Source of the DNA: Anaerolineales bacterium UBA5069
Lineage (GTDB): Bacteria; Chloroflexota; Anaerolineae; Caldilineales; Caldilineaceae
Direction: 5' to 3'
Assembly (NCBI GenBank): GCA_002415895.1
Contig: DIAV01000011.1
Coordinates: forward strand, 1 to 5,379
Length of the DNA: 5,379 nucleotides
Part shown: positions 1-5,379 of the stretch, piece by piece
Layout of the letters: each line of letters opens with the position of its first letter
Position numbering within the stretch: position 1 is the stretch's first letter
Notes under the pieces: generated by a model
The model's database searches: none
What the model was told of the DNA's origin: nothing
The model's input: the letters and a program-made list of their open reading frames with translations, nothing else
Program-made: the position numbers and the translations under genes

Positions 1-21
1 GGCAGTGGATACGGCGCTCAT
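1..21 (-). CDS. 5' end of a divergent gene, product unknown (partial)
   Basis: On the minus strand an ATG at position 21 opens a frame reading MSAVSTA to the window edge. It is preceded by a textbook Shine-Dalgarno sequence, AAGGAG (plus-strand complement at 31-36), with a 9-base gap. A well-spaced sigma70-type promoter lies further upstream on the same strand (104-132). Together these point to a real gene leaving the window to the left, divergent from the phosphatase operon. Seven residues are too few to suggest a function. The alternative is that the left edge is the tail of a plus-strand gene: frame 2 reads 19 codons ending in TGA at 59-61. That tail cannot be excluded, but it lacks comparable supporting signals. 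Confidence 0.5.
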
Positions 22-79
22 GCAGATTGGCTCCTTGCGCGGTGTAAGTCTGTGGCTGTGATGCTGCGCGCAACCACAG

Positions 80-97
80 GCCGGAGCAGTGTCCGGC
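80..97. repeat. Inverted repeat at the predicted start of the divergent transcript
   Basis: GCCGGA (80-85) and TCCGGC (92-97) are perfect 6-bp inverted arms around a 6-base loop, with a possible G-U pair extending the stem. The element sits exactly where the minus-strand promoter should start transcription. It could be a stabilising 5' hairpin in that RNA or an operator at the start site. Stems of this size also occur by chance in GC-rich DNA. Confidence 0.3.
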
Positions 98-103
98 TAG
101 AGA

Positions 104-132
104 ACGGTAGCAAATTTTGCGCCATTCGTCAA
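104..132 (-). promoter_or_regulatory. Candidate sigma70-type promoter for the divergent left gene
   Basis: Read on the minus strand, the sequence has TTGACG (plus 127-132) as a -35 element, a spacer of exactly 17 bases, and TACCGT (plus 104-109) as a -10 element. The -10 is preceded by TGC, an extended -10 arrangement. The predicted start of transcription is near position 97, leaving a leader of about 75 bases before the ATG at 21. The -35 matches the consensus at 5 of 6 bases. The -10 matches at only 3 of 6, partly compensated by the TG extension. Confidence 0.45.
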
Positions 133-136
133 TTGA
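129..136. promoter_or_regulatory. TCAATTGA palindrome, copy in the divergent promoter
   Basis: This is a perfect 8-bp palindrome overlapping the minus-strand -35 element at 127-132. On the minus strand it lies inside the longer string CAATTCAATTG. The same 11 bases recur on the plus strand at 2749-2759, in front of the nucleotidyltransferase gene, again running into a candidate -35. A site overlapping a -35 would suit a repressor, but no regulator gene is visible here. Confidence 0.3.
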
Positions 137-212
137 ATTGGGTTGATTCGGCGTGGTGGAGGGCTGCAAAAACCCGACGGGAAGGAATCCACTTCTATTC
201 GGCGAGTGACTG

Positions 213-221
213 TGCTATCCT
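213..221 (+). promoter_or_regulatory. Weak candidate extended -10 element for the plus-strand operon
   Basis: TGC followed by TATCCT (216-221) resembles an extended -10 hexamer. Transcription would start near 228, giving a leader of about 36 bases before the phosphatase ATG. No good -35 is present at the right distance: TTCTAT at 193-198 matches only two bases. The call therefore rests on the extended -10 and on the expectation of a promoter in a divergent gap. Confidence 0.25.
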
Positions 222-245
222 ACCCCTATCCGCAGCAGGAGAAGT

Positions 246-253
246 AAGGGGAG
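246..253 (+). promoter_or_regulatory. Ribosome binding site for the histidine phosphatase
   Basis: A purine-rich stretch, AAGGGGAG, ends 10 bases before the ATG at 264. It is preceded by a second purine run, AGGAGAAG (237-244). This supports 264 as the start of the phosphatase. Confidence 0.55.
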
Positions 254-263
254 CACCGATTGC

Positions 264-974
264 ATGTTGACAGAGAAGCAACCGACGGCGACATTCGTGT
301 TGCTTGTGCGTCATGGCGAGAATGAGTGGGTGAGCAGTGGCCGCCTGGCAGGCCGCACCCCCAATGTGCATCTCAACGAAAAGGGGCAGGCGCAGGCGCA
401 GGCTCTGGCCGGCATGCTGGCGAAGCAGCCCATTCGCGCTGTTTACTCCAGCCCGCTGGTGCGCTGCGTAGAGACGGCAGAACCGCTGGCTGCTCTGCTG
501 GGTCTGCCCATTTGCGAAGACGCAGGGTTGATCGAAGTGGACTACGGCGAATGGATGGGCGCCGAACTCAAGGAACTCAACAAGCTGCCCGAATGGTCCA
601 AGGTGCAGCACTACCCCAGTTCATTTCGCTTTCCCGGCGGCGAAACGCTGCGTGAATTGCAGCAGCGCGTAGTCGATACAGTGGAACGGCTGGCCGCAGC
701 GCACCCCAATCAGACGATCGTGCTCTTCAGCCACGGCGACGTCATCCGCACGCTTCTGGCCCATTTTGCGGGAACGCCGCTCGATCTCTTTCAGCGCATT
801 CATATCAGCACGGCCTCACTCAGTACACTGGCCATTTTTGACGGGCGGCCCGCGCTGCTGAATATGAATGTTACAACCGAACTACCCGTCTTTGAGGTGA
901 AACCGCCCAAGGATACAGAGCCCGGCGCGGTTGCTCCGGCGGCTGATTTAACCGCAGCAGATGAGGTTGCGTAG
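264..974 (+). CDS. Histidine phosphatase superfamily protein, MSMEG_4193-like (putative phosphomutase/phosphatase)
   Basis: The 236-residue protein is a clear member of the phosphoglycerate-mutase-like histidine phosphatase superfamily. The RHGE signature is at residues 16-19, with His17 as the expected phospho-accepting residue. Further expected active-site positions are Arg67 in [11 protein letters not shown], Glu91 in LIEVDYGEW, and His157 in LFSHGDVIR. The FPGGET segment (123-128) and the gene context match the MSMEG_4193 subgroup, named by TIGRFAMs as a probable phosphomutase. From memory, the mycobacterial homologue Rv2135c shows phosphatase activity in vitro, so phosphomutase and phosphatase both remain possible. 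There is no signal peptide or membrane segment, so it is probably cytosolic. The last 25 or so residues are an Ala/Pro/acidic tail beyond the catalytic fold, probably disordered. It is the first gene of the conserved trio; the next gene starts about 60 bases after its TAG. The substrate is unknown. Confidence 0.92.
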   Translation: MLTEKQPTATFVLLVRHGENEWVSSGRLAGRTPNVHLNEKGQAQAQALAGMLAKQPIRAVYSSPLVRCVETAEPLAALLGLPICEDAGLIEVDYGEWMGAELKELNKLPEWSKVQHYPSSFRFPGGETLRELQQRVVDTVERLAAAHPNQTIVLFSHGDVIRTLLAHFAGTPLDLFQRIHISTASLSTLAIFDGRPALLNMNVTTELPVFEVKPPKDTEPGAVAPAADLTAADEVA

Positions 975-1036
975 TACATTGCGCCGGCATTTTGTCACGG
1001 ACTTTTCTTTCACCCAGGATGGCGGACAGCGTCCGT

Positions 1037-1597
1037 ATGATGACTATGCCAGAATTCGTGCATGACCTTAATCCAGTCACCCAGATTGTTGCCGACGCTG
1101 TGGGCGAACCCGGCAAGCGAACCTTCTTCCTGCAGGCGCGCGCCGGTTCCGACACGGTGAGCCTTGTCATGGAAAAGCAGGAAGTCAACAGCCTCGCGCT
1201 GAGCGTGCTGCAACTGCTGGAGGAGTTGGAAAAGCAATATCCCGACTTGCCCCCTGCGAGCACGCGCGGCGTGCATCTGCATGTTGAGCCCCCTTCTGAG
1301 CCGGCCTTCCGCGTGGGCGAGTTGACCATTGGCTACGACGAAGACGAAGACCAGATCTGGCTTGTGGCCAAAGCACTGGTTGTAAACGAAGAGGGCGCTG
1401 TGGTGGATCCCGACGACGAGGTCGTGCCTGCGGTGCGCTTTGTGGCGTCGCGCGCACTCATGCGTGCCATGAGCGAGCATGCACTCGAGGTGATTGCGCA
1501 GGGACGGCCCGTGTGCCCCCTGTGCGGGCGGCCAATCGACAGGGGCGGCCACTTCTGCCCGCGCAGCGACGGCCACTCTGTCCCCGTTATCTTCTAA
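1037..1597 (+). CDS. DUF3090 family protein with a C-terminal zinc-binding-type Cys/His cluster
   Basis: From the ATG at 1037 the protein has 186 residues and matches my recollection of the DUF3090 family, a conserved protein of unknown function. The family-like core begins with [12 protein letters not shown] (23-34), followed by EKQEVNSL (46-53) and an acidic strand-loop region, [10 protein letters not shown], near residue 100. The C-terminus carries Cys160, Cys163, His172, Cys174 and His180 in a CxxC-x8-HxC-x5-H pattern, which looks like a structural zinc site. The start is uncertain. The frame is open from TTG 992, with ATGs at 1019, 1037, 1040 and 1046. I chose 1037 because the GGCGGA at 1021-1026 is about 10 bases upstream, although homologues as I recall them begin like the 1046 start ([10 protein letters not shown]). 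No catalytic motif is recognisable. It sits between the phosphatase and the kinase-like gene, as in other genomes with this trio. Confidence 0.88.
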   Translation: MMTMPEFVHDLNPVTQIVADAVGEPGKRTFFLQARAGSDTVSLVMEKQEVNSLALSVLQLLEELEKQYPDLPPASTRGVHLHVEPPSEPAFRVGELTIGYDEDEDQIWLVAKALVVNEEGAVVDPDDEVVPAVRFVASRALMRAMSEHALEVIAQGRPVCPLCGRPIDRGGHFCPRSDGHSVPVIF

Positions 1598-1632
1598 ATT
1601 GACTCAATCGACTCAATTGACTCAATTGACAT
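1597..1632. repeat. 9-bp tandem repeat just after the DUF3090 stop codon
   Basis: Four consecutive 9-base units occur: AATTGACTC, AATCGACTC, AATTGACTC and AATTGACAT. They start on the last base of the TAA stop. Each join creates the near-palindrome TTGACTCAA and the palindrome TCAATTGA (exact at 1613-1620 and 1622-1629, one mismatch at 1604-1611). The array is AT-rich against a GC-rich background. It may be a multi-copy protein-binding site or a slippage-prone minisatellite. The final unit ends in TTGACA (1626-1631), a perfect -35 hexamer, but no fitting -10 follows. Confidence 0.75.
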
Positions 1633-1856
1633 TTCAATGAATCCAACAGCTTTGACACCAGAGCGTGAATTCGCAAAGAGATGCAGAGAAAGGCAACAAG
1701 CAAGGCCGTTGCATTCTCAAGTGCCGTTTCTCGTAGTCGTTCTTCCGTGCGAATCACAGCGCTTGTGCAGCTTTGCAGTGGGGTTGGCTGTTGTTTTCAC
1801 GCCTGTATTTCTTTAGCAACCCGGCGGCCCCCGGTTAGGAACAGGGCTGCAAGTCT
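1598..1856 (+). other. Intergenic region between the DUF3090 and SCO1664-family genes
   Basis: These 259 bases show no recognisable gene. They begin with the 9-bp repeat array. A second TTGACA stands at 1652-1657, with only poor -10 candidates at the right spacing. A weak pairing, TTGGCT (1784-1789) with TATTTC (1806-1811) at 16 bases, could be the promoter for the kinase-like gene. The end holds a possible leader structure (1816-1850). An open frame from ATG 1681 runs into the next gene in another frame and looks like a shadow. The length of the gap suggests that the third trio gene has its own regulation. Confidence 0.5.
1816..1850 (+). promoter_or_regulatory. Possible RNA leader structure over the ribosome binding site of the kinase-like gene
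   Basis: Two mutually exclusive pairings can be drawn. In one, AACCCGG (1818-1824) pairs with CCGGTT (1831-1836), with one bulged C, leaving the downstream AGGA (1837-1840) and AGGG (1843-1846) free to act as Shine-Dalgarno sequence. In the other, GCAACCC (1816-1822) pairs with GGGCTGC (1844-1850), with one A-C mismatch, and hides the AGGG. This is drawn by hand with no folding energy. No known riboswitch class is recognised. Confidence 0.25.
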
Positions 1857-2735
1857 ATGCCCACCAGCACAGCACCCTCCGACAAGAATACTTCCGGCTA
1901 CTCTGCCTACCAATCGAACGATGAGCAGAAGAATGAAGCGACTTCAGACTTCGCCAGCGGTGTACAGGGCGCGCCGGATGCGGCAGCGGAGAGCGAGGCG
2001 CCCATCGCCATCAGCGAAGGCGACGTGCTGGCAGCGCTCCTGATCGGTGATGTACGTGAGCGGGGACTGCTGCCCTACAGTTCCAATCATAGCTTTCTGG
2101 CCCTTGTGCGCCATGAAGATCTGGAAATCCCTGCTGTCTACAAACCGCAGCGCGGTGAAAACCCCTTGTGGGATTTTGAGTGGGGCACCCTCTGCAAGCG
2201 CGAAACCGCGGCGTATCTTGTGAGCCACGCGCTCGGTTGGGATCTGGTGCCGCCCACCGTCCTGCGCAACGCGTCGCGCGGCTTGGGCAGTGTCCAGTTC
2301 TATGTCGACCACGACTCCGACGCCCACTATTTCACATTCCAGTCTGACGCCCGCCATGCCGATTCGTTGCGGCGTCTGGCGCTTTTCGATGCGATCATTA
2401 ACAACGCTGACCGCAAAAGCGGCCATTGTCTTGTGGGCAGCGAGCAGCGCCTGTGGGCCATTGATCACGGCCTCACCTTCCACACCGAGTACAAGCTGCG
2501 CACCGTGCTTTGGGAGTTCAGCGGCGAGGCCATCGCCCAGCCGCTGATGGATGACCTTGACGACCTGCGCATGCAGCTTGTGAACAAAGAAAGTGACCTG
2601 ACGCAGCAATTGAGCCTGCTGCTGACGCACGCTGAGCAGCGCGCGTTTGTGCGGCGCGTGCAGATCATGCTCAAAGAGGGTTGCTTCCCGGAGCCGCTGC
2701 CGCAGCGCCGCAATTATCCCTGGCCGCCGGTATAG
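1857..2735 (+). CDS. SCO1664 family protein, phosphatidylinositol 3/4-kinase-like (putative small-molecule kinase)
   Basis: The 292-residue protein matches the SCO1664 family, which has distant similarity to the PI3/PI4-kinase catalytic fold. Kinase-like elements appear in order. Lys96 in VYKPQRGE is a likely ATP-contact lysine, and Glu116 in KRETAAY is a possible partner. Asp185 in NNADRKSGH is a catalytic-loop candidate, and Asp203 in AIDHGLTFH is a DFG-like metal-ligand candidate. The C-terminus ends NYPWPPV. Residues 1-50 form a Ser/Ala/acidic, low-complexity extension before the conserved core, probably disordered. The ATG at 1857 has AGGG 10 bases upstream. A downstream start inside the extension cannot be ruled out. 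The gene closes with tandem TAG codons (2733-2738). There is no membrane segment. As third member of the trio, its kinase-type fold beside a phosphatase/phosphomutase fold implies a phosphorylated intermediate. The substrate is unknown, and real lipid-kinase activity is not implied. Confidence 0.88.
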   Translation: MPTSTAPSDKNTSGYSAYQSNDEQKNEATSDFASGVQGAPDAAAESEAPIAISEGDVLAALLIGDVRERGLLPYSSNHSFLALVRHEDLEIPAVYKPQRGENPLWDFEWGTLCKRETAAYLVSHALGWDLVPPTVLRNASRGLGSVQFYVDHDSDAHYFTFQSDARHADSLRRLALFDAIINNADRKSGHCLVGSEQRLWAIDHGLTFHTEYKLRTVLWEFSGEAIAQPLMDDLDDLRMQLVNKESDLTQQLSLLLTHAEQRAFVRRVQIMLKEGCFPEPLPQRRNYPWPPV

Positions 2736-2752
2736 TAGGGAAGAACAGCAAT

Positions 2753-2760
2753 TCAATTGC
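2753..2760. promoter_or_regulatory. TCAATTGC, near copy of the TCAATTGA palindrome before the nucleotidyltransferase gene
   Basis: Seven of eight bases match the palindrome found in the other two intergenic regions. It belongs to CAATTCAATTG (2749-2759), an 11-base string also present on the minus strand in the divergent promoter (130-140). In both places the string runs into a candidate -35 element in the same orientation relative to the gene. Confidence 0.3.
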
Positions 2761-2785
2761 GCACAGTATCGTGCATTCCGTTAAT
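2757..2785 (+). promoter_or_regulatory. Candidate promoter for the nucleotidyltransferase-mutase fusion (upstream option)
   Basis: TTGCGC (2757-2762) is separated by 17 bases from GTTAAT (2780-2785). The -35 matches three and the -10 four of six consensus bases. Transcription would begin near 2792, with a leader of about 78 bases that keeps the AAAGG at 2850-2854 in the RNA. Confidence 0.3.
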
Positions 2786-2822
2786 GACACCAGGACCTGC
2801 AGCACACCAAGTCTCTTTTTCG

Positions 2823-2852
2823 TCGACCTGCCCCCCTGGCTCCACATATAAA
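2823..2852 (+). promoter_or_regulatory. Candidate promoter for the nucleotidyltransferase-mutase fusion (start-proximal option)
   Basis: TCGACC (2823-2828) and TATAAA (2847-2852) are 18 bases apart and match consensus at 4/6 and 5/6. The -10 ends only 17 bases before the ATG, so transcription would begin near 2859. The mRNA would then have a leader of roughly ten bases and no room for a normal ribosome binding site. Confidence 0.35.
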
Positions 2853-2869
2853 GGCACGCGCGTGATCGT

Positions 2870-5379
2870 ATGAAAGCAGTTGTCATGGCGGGTGGTGAAG
2901 GGTCGCGGCTCCGTCCGCTCACCGTCGGTCGCCCCAAACCCCTTGTGCCCATCGTCAACAAATCGGTCATGGGCCATATGCTCGACCTGTTGCGCAGCCA
3001 CGGCATTACCGACATCGTGGTAACGCTGCGTTTCATGGCCTCCTCCATACAGGACTATTTCGACGATGGCAGCAGCCAGGGACTCAAAATTTCCTACTGC
3101 GTGGAGGAGTCGCCGCTGGGCACGGCCGGCAGTGTCAAGAACGCGTGCGGCCTGCTGGGGGGTAATGAGCCGATCCTTGTCATTAGCGGTGATGCGCTAA
3201 CCGATTTTGATCTCAACGAGATCGTGCGTGCCCACACCGAAAAGGGCGCGCTGGCCACAATGACGCTGACGCGCGTGCCCAACCCTGCCGAGTATGGCAT
3301 TGTTGTCACTGCCGAAGATGGCTCGATCATACGCTTCCTCGAGAAGCCGGCCTGGAGCGACATTGTCACGGATACGGTCAACACGGGCATTTACGTGCTC
3401 CAGCCCGAAATTCTGGACATGATCCCGCCGGACACCCAGTTTGATTTCTCCAAGGATCTCTTCCCGGCCATGCTGGAAGAGCAATTGCCCCTCTACGGCT
3501 ACGTTGCCCAGGGCTACTGGTGCGACGTGGGCACAATTGAGGAGTACCATCGCGCCAATGCCGATGTGCTCTACGGGCGCGTCAAGCTGGCGCAGCCCAT
3601 TGGCGAGCATCTGGGCGGCGGCATTTATTTGGGCAATGACGTGGAAATTGCGCCCAATGCCCATCTTCTTGGCCCGCTCTATTTGGGCAACGAGGTGAAG
3701 ATCAAGGATGGCGTGCGCATATACGGCCCCGCTGTCGTGCGCGATTATTCGGTGGTGGACAATTACACGCTGATTGAGCGCAGTGTCATCTGGCGCAACA
3801 ATTACATTGGCGAAAGCTGCGAGGTGCGTGGTGCGATAATCGTGCGCGAGTGCAGCCTCAAGCCAAAGGTTATGGTTTTTGAGGGCGCTGTGATTGGCGA
3901 CAACTGCGTCATTGGCGAAGGCAGTGTCATCCACCCCGATGTCAAGCTCTGGCCGCGCAAGGAAATTGAACCAGGCACCGTCGTCAAGGAGAGCATCATC
4001 TGGGGCAACCAGGGGCGACGCTCGCTCTTTGGCCGCTTTGGTGTTTCGGGCGTGGTCAATGTCGAACTTACACCTGAATTTGCCGCCAAGCTGGGTGCGG
4101 CGCTCGGCGCCACGCTGCCCAAAGGCTCCTACGTCGCCATCAACCGTGACGAGCATCGCAGCTCGCGCATGCTCAAACGCGCGCTGATTAGCGGCCTGCC
4201 GGGGACGGGCGTTAACGTTTGGGACCTTGGCTCCGTGCCCATTCCTGTACTGCGCCACTTTGTGCGCCAGCGCGCCGACACCTCGGCGGGCTTGCACGTG
4301 CGCCTGAGCCCCTTCGACCAACGCGTTGTTGACATTCGCATGCTGGATGAAGCGGGGCTCAACCCAAGCACAGCCAGCGAGCGCATTGTGGAGCGCAATT
4401 TCTTCCGTGCCGACTTCCGCCGCGCCTATCTCAACGACATTGGCCGCATTGATTATGCCCATGAGCCGGTGGAGGCGTATCTCGAAACCTTCCTGCGCCA
4501 TGTGGACGTGGAGCGTATCAAGTCGGCCAGGTTCAAGGTTGTGCTCGACTTCTCCAATGGCTCGGCGGCGGATGTGCTGGCGCGGATTGTCAACAAACTG
4601 GGTATTGACGTGGTCGCGCTCAACTCGCGCACAGATGAGGGCAAACTGGCCGTGCTGCATGACGAGTTCCGCCAAAATCAGGAACGCGTCGGCAAAATCG
4701 TCTCGGCGCTGGACTCGACCGTGGGTGTGCAACTGGACGTGGGCGGCGAGAAGATTTTTCTTGTGGATGAGACGGGCGCAACCATCGACGACGAGGTTGC
4801 CGCCGCCCTGATGCTGGAAGTTGCGCTCTATGCGCACCCAGGCCGCCCTGTGGCTGTGCCTGTGACAATGCCCAATGCCTTTGATGCCATTGCCGGCTGG
4901 CATGATGCACCGATTCAACGCATTGGCCAGAGTATGCACGCCATGATGACCGCCGCCACACAGCCCGACACGCTGCTGGTGTGCGATGGCTCGGGCAGCT
5001 TCATTTTCCCCGACTTCATGCCCGCCGTGGACGGGCTCATGGCAACCGTGCGCCTGCTCGAATACCTGGCCGTGCGCGCCATGCCCCTGAGCGAAATTGT
5101 GCGCTATTTGCCGCCTATGCATATGGTGCGCGGCTCCGTGCACACCCCGTGGGATGCCAAGGGCGGCATCATGCGGCGGCTGAATGATGCCTACAAGTCC
5201 AGCACAATCGAGAACATTGACGGCATCAAGGTGCATTTATCCAATGGGGCATGGGTGCATATTTCTCCCCACAGTGATAAACCGTCTGTGGAGATTGTGG
5301 CCGAAGCGAGCACGCGCAAGCTGGCCGAAGAGGCCGTGAAGGAGGCGATTGCGCAGATTGAGCGCAGCCGCGACAAGGA
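2870..5379 (+). CDS. Sugar-phosphate nucleotidyltransferase / phosphomannomutase-like fusion (probable mannose-1-phosphate guanylyltransferase), 3' end missing
   Basis: The frame is open from ATG 2870 to the window edge (836 codons, no stop seen). An in-frame TAA at 2849-2851 rules out an earlier start. Residues 1-240 are a nucleotidyltransferase domain: GGEGSRLRP (8-16) and PKP (22-24) bind nucleotide. ESPLGTAG (80-87), Asp108 in [14 protein letters not shown] (171-175) and Asp219 in YWCDVGT complete the active site. It should make an NDP-sugar from sugar-1-phosphate; GDP-mannose is the usual annotation, but specificity is not readable here. Residues about 250-378 are hexapeptide repeats of a left-handed beta-helix. 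From about 390 a phosphohexomutase-like module follows with altered loops: LSPFD (479-483) in place of ASHNP, DVGGEK (623-628) for DGDADR, CDGSGS (705-710) for GEQSGH, and SPHSDKP (799-805) for RPSGTEP. Related actinobacterial fusions, as I recall them, have a similarly altered module. Few residues should be missing. Confidence 0.9.
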   Translation, partial: MKAVVMAGGEGSRLRPLTVGRPKPLVPIVNKSVMGHMLDLLRSHGITDIVVTLRFMASSIQDYFDDGSSQGLKISYCVEESPLGTAGSVKNACGLLGGNEPILVISGDALTDFDLNEIVRAHTEKGALATMTLTRVPNPAEYGIVVTAEDGSIIRFLEKPAWSDIVTDTVNTGIYVLQPEILDMIPPDTQFDFSKDLFPAMLEEQLPLYGYVAQGYWCDVGTIEEYHRANADVLYGRVKLAQPIGEHLGGGIYLGNDVEIAPNAHLLGPLYLGNEVKIKDGVRIYGPAVVRDYSVVDNYTLIERSVIWRNNYIGESCEVRGAIIVRECSLKPKVMVFEGAVIGDNCVIGEGSVIHPDVKLWPRKEIEPGTVVKESIIWGNQGRRSLFGRFGVSGVVNVELTPEFAAKLGAALGATLPKGSYVAINRDEHRSSRMLKRALISGLPGTGVNVWDLGSVPIPVLRHFVRQRADTSAGLHVRLSPFDQRVVDIRMLDEAGLNPSTASERIVERNFFRADFRRAYLNDIGRIDYAHEPVEAYLETFLRHVDVERIKSARFKVVLDFSNGSAADVLARIVNKLGIDVVALNSRTDEGKLAVLHDEFRQNQERVGKIVSALDSTVGVQLDVGGEKIFLVDETGATIDDEVAAALMLEVALYAHPGRPVAVPVTMPNAFDAIAGWHDAPIQRIGQSMHAMMTAATQPDTLLVCDGSGSFIFPDFMPAVDGLMATVRLLEYLAVRAMPLSEIVRYLPPMHMVRGSVHTPWDAKGGIMRRLNDAYKSSTIENIDGIKVHLSNGAWVHISPHSDKPSVEIVAEASTRKLAEEAVKEAIAQIERSRDK

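Noticed and set aside
1..270. Open plus-strand frame 1 spanning the left edge to 270, with possible starts at 52 or 61
   Set aside because: There is no ribosome binding site and no family resemblance. It covers the divergent promoter region and overlaps the phosphatase start by a few bases. It is probably a chance open frame.
1626..1657. Two perfect TTGACA hexamers (1626-1631 and 1652-1657) as -35 elements
   Set aside because: No convincing -10 hexamer lies 16-18 bases downstream of either. The first is also explained by the 9-bp repeat.
1681..2043. 120-codon frame in the gap before the kinase-like gene
   Set aside because: The product is a Ser/Arg-rich sequence with no domain. It overlaps the well-supported kinase-like gene in another frame, and its reading continues only because of base composition.
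1944..2756. 270-codon minus-strand frame opposite the kinase-like gene
   Set aside because: It is antisense to a gene with conserved kinase-like motifs and has no recognisable domain or start signal of its own.
2790..2822. Possible intrinsic terminator after the kinase-like gene, ending in a run of five T at 2816-2820
   Set aside because: No stable GC-rich stem can be drawn immediately before the T run, so I see no support for a terminator.
3197..5236. A 679-codon open frame on the minus strand, antisense to the fusion gene
   Set aside because: The plus-strand protein here has clear nucleotidyltransferase, hexapeptide and mutase-like motifs. The antisense product is rich in His, Ala, Arg and Asn with no recognisable domain, as expected from codon bias in a GC-rich gene. 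I treat it as a shadow despite its length.
1..5379. Search for tRNA, rRNA, CRISPR arrays, insertion sequences and attachment sites
   Set aside because: Nothing resembling spaced direct repeats, transposase motifs, terminal inverted repeats or tRNA cloverleaf arms was found by eye.

Overview
This is a compact bacterial window, GC-rich by eye, with four protein genes on the plus strand. A fifth gene probably diverges from them at the extreme left edge on the minus strand. The closest family assignments (SCO1664-type kinase-like protein, DUF3090 zinc protein, MSMEG_4193-type histidine phosphatase, and a fused nucleotidyltransferase/phosphomannomutase-like protein) are typical of Actinobacteria and Chloroflexota. 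The moderate GC and the texture of the proteins make a Chloroflexota lineage (Anaerolineae/Caldilineae-like) my preferred guess. This is inferred from remembered family distribution, not from a marker gene.

Layout. Positions 1-21 (minus) hold the first seven codons of a divergent gene with a good ribosome binding site. Positions 22-263 are a divergent promoter region. Positions 264-974 encode a histidine-phosphatase-superfamily enzyme. Positions 1037-1597 encode a DUF3090 protein with a C-terminal Cys/His zinc site. Positions 1598-1856 are an intergenic stretch that opens with a 9-bp tandem repeat and closes with a possible leader hairpin. Positions 1857-2735 encode a PI3/4-kinase-like SCO1664-family protein. 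Positions 2736-2869 are a second promoter-like spacer. From 2870 to the right edge runs a sugar-phosphate nucleotidyltransferase fused to a left-handed beta-helix and a phosphomannomutase-like module. Its stop codon is not in the window, but the protein is close to full family length. I saw no RNA genes, CRISPR arrays, insertion sequences or convincing intrinsic terminators.

How the genes fit together. The first three plus-strand genes reconstitute a conserved trio (putative phosphomutase/phosphatase, zinc-binding DUF3090 protein, putative kinase) whose pathway is, as far as I know, undescribed. It is the main candidate here for an uncharacterised system. A kinase-like and a phosphotransfer-type enzyme on either side of a small zinc protein suggest phosphorylation and dephosphorylation of a shared small molecule. 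The downstream nucleotidyltransferase makes a sugar-phosphate or NDP-sugar link imaginable, but gene order alone does not prove it. The fused mutase module has altered versions of four canonical mutase loops, so it may be regulatory or catalytically changed.

Regulation. The AT-rich palindrome TCAATTGA (or a one-base variant) occurs in all three intergenic regions and overlaps candidate -35 elements in two of them. This is a possible shared operator.
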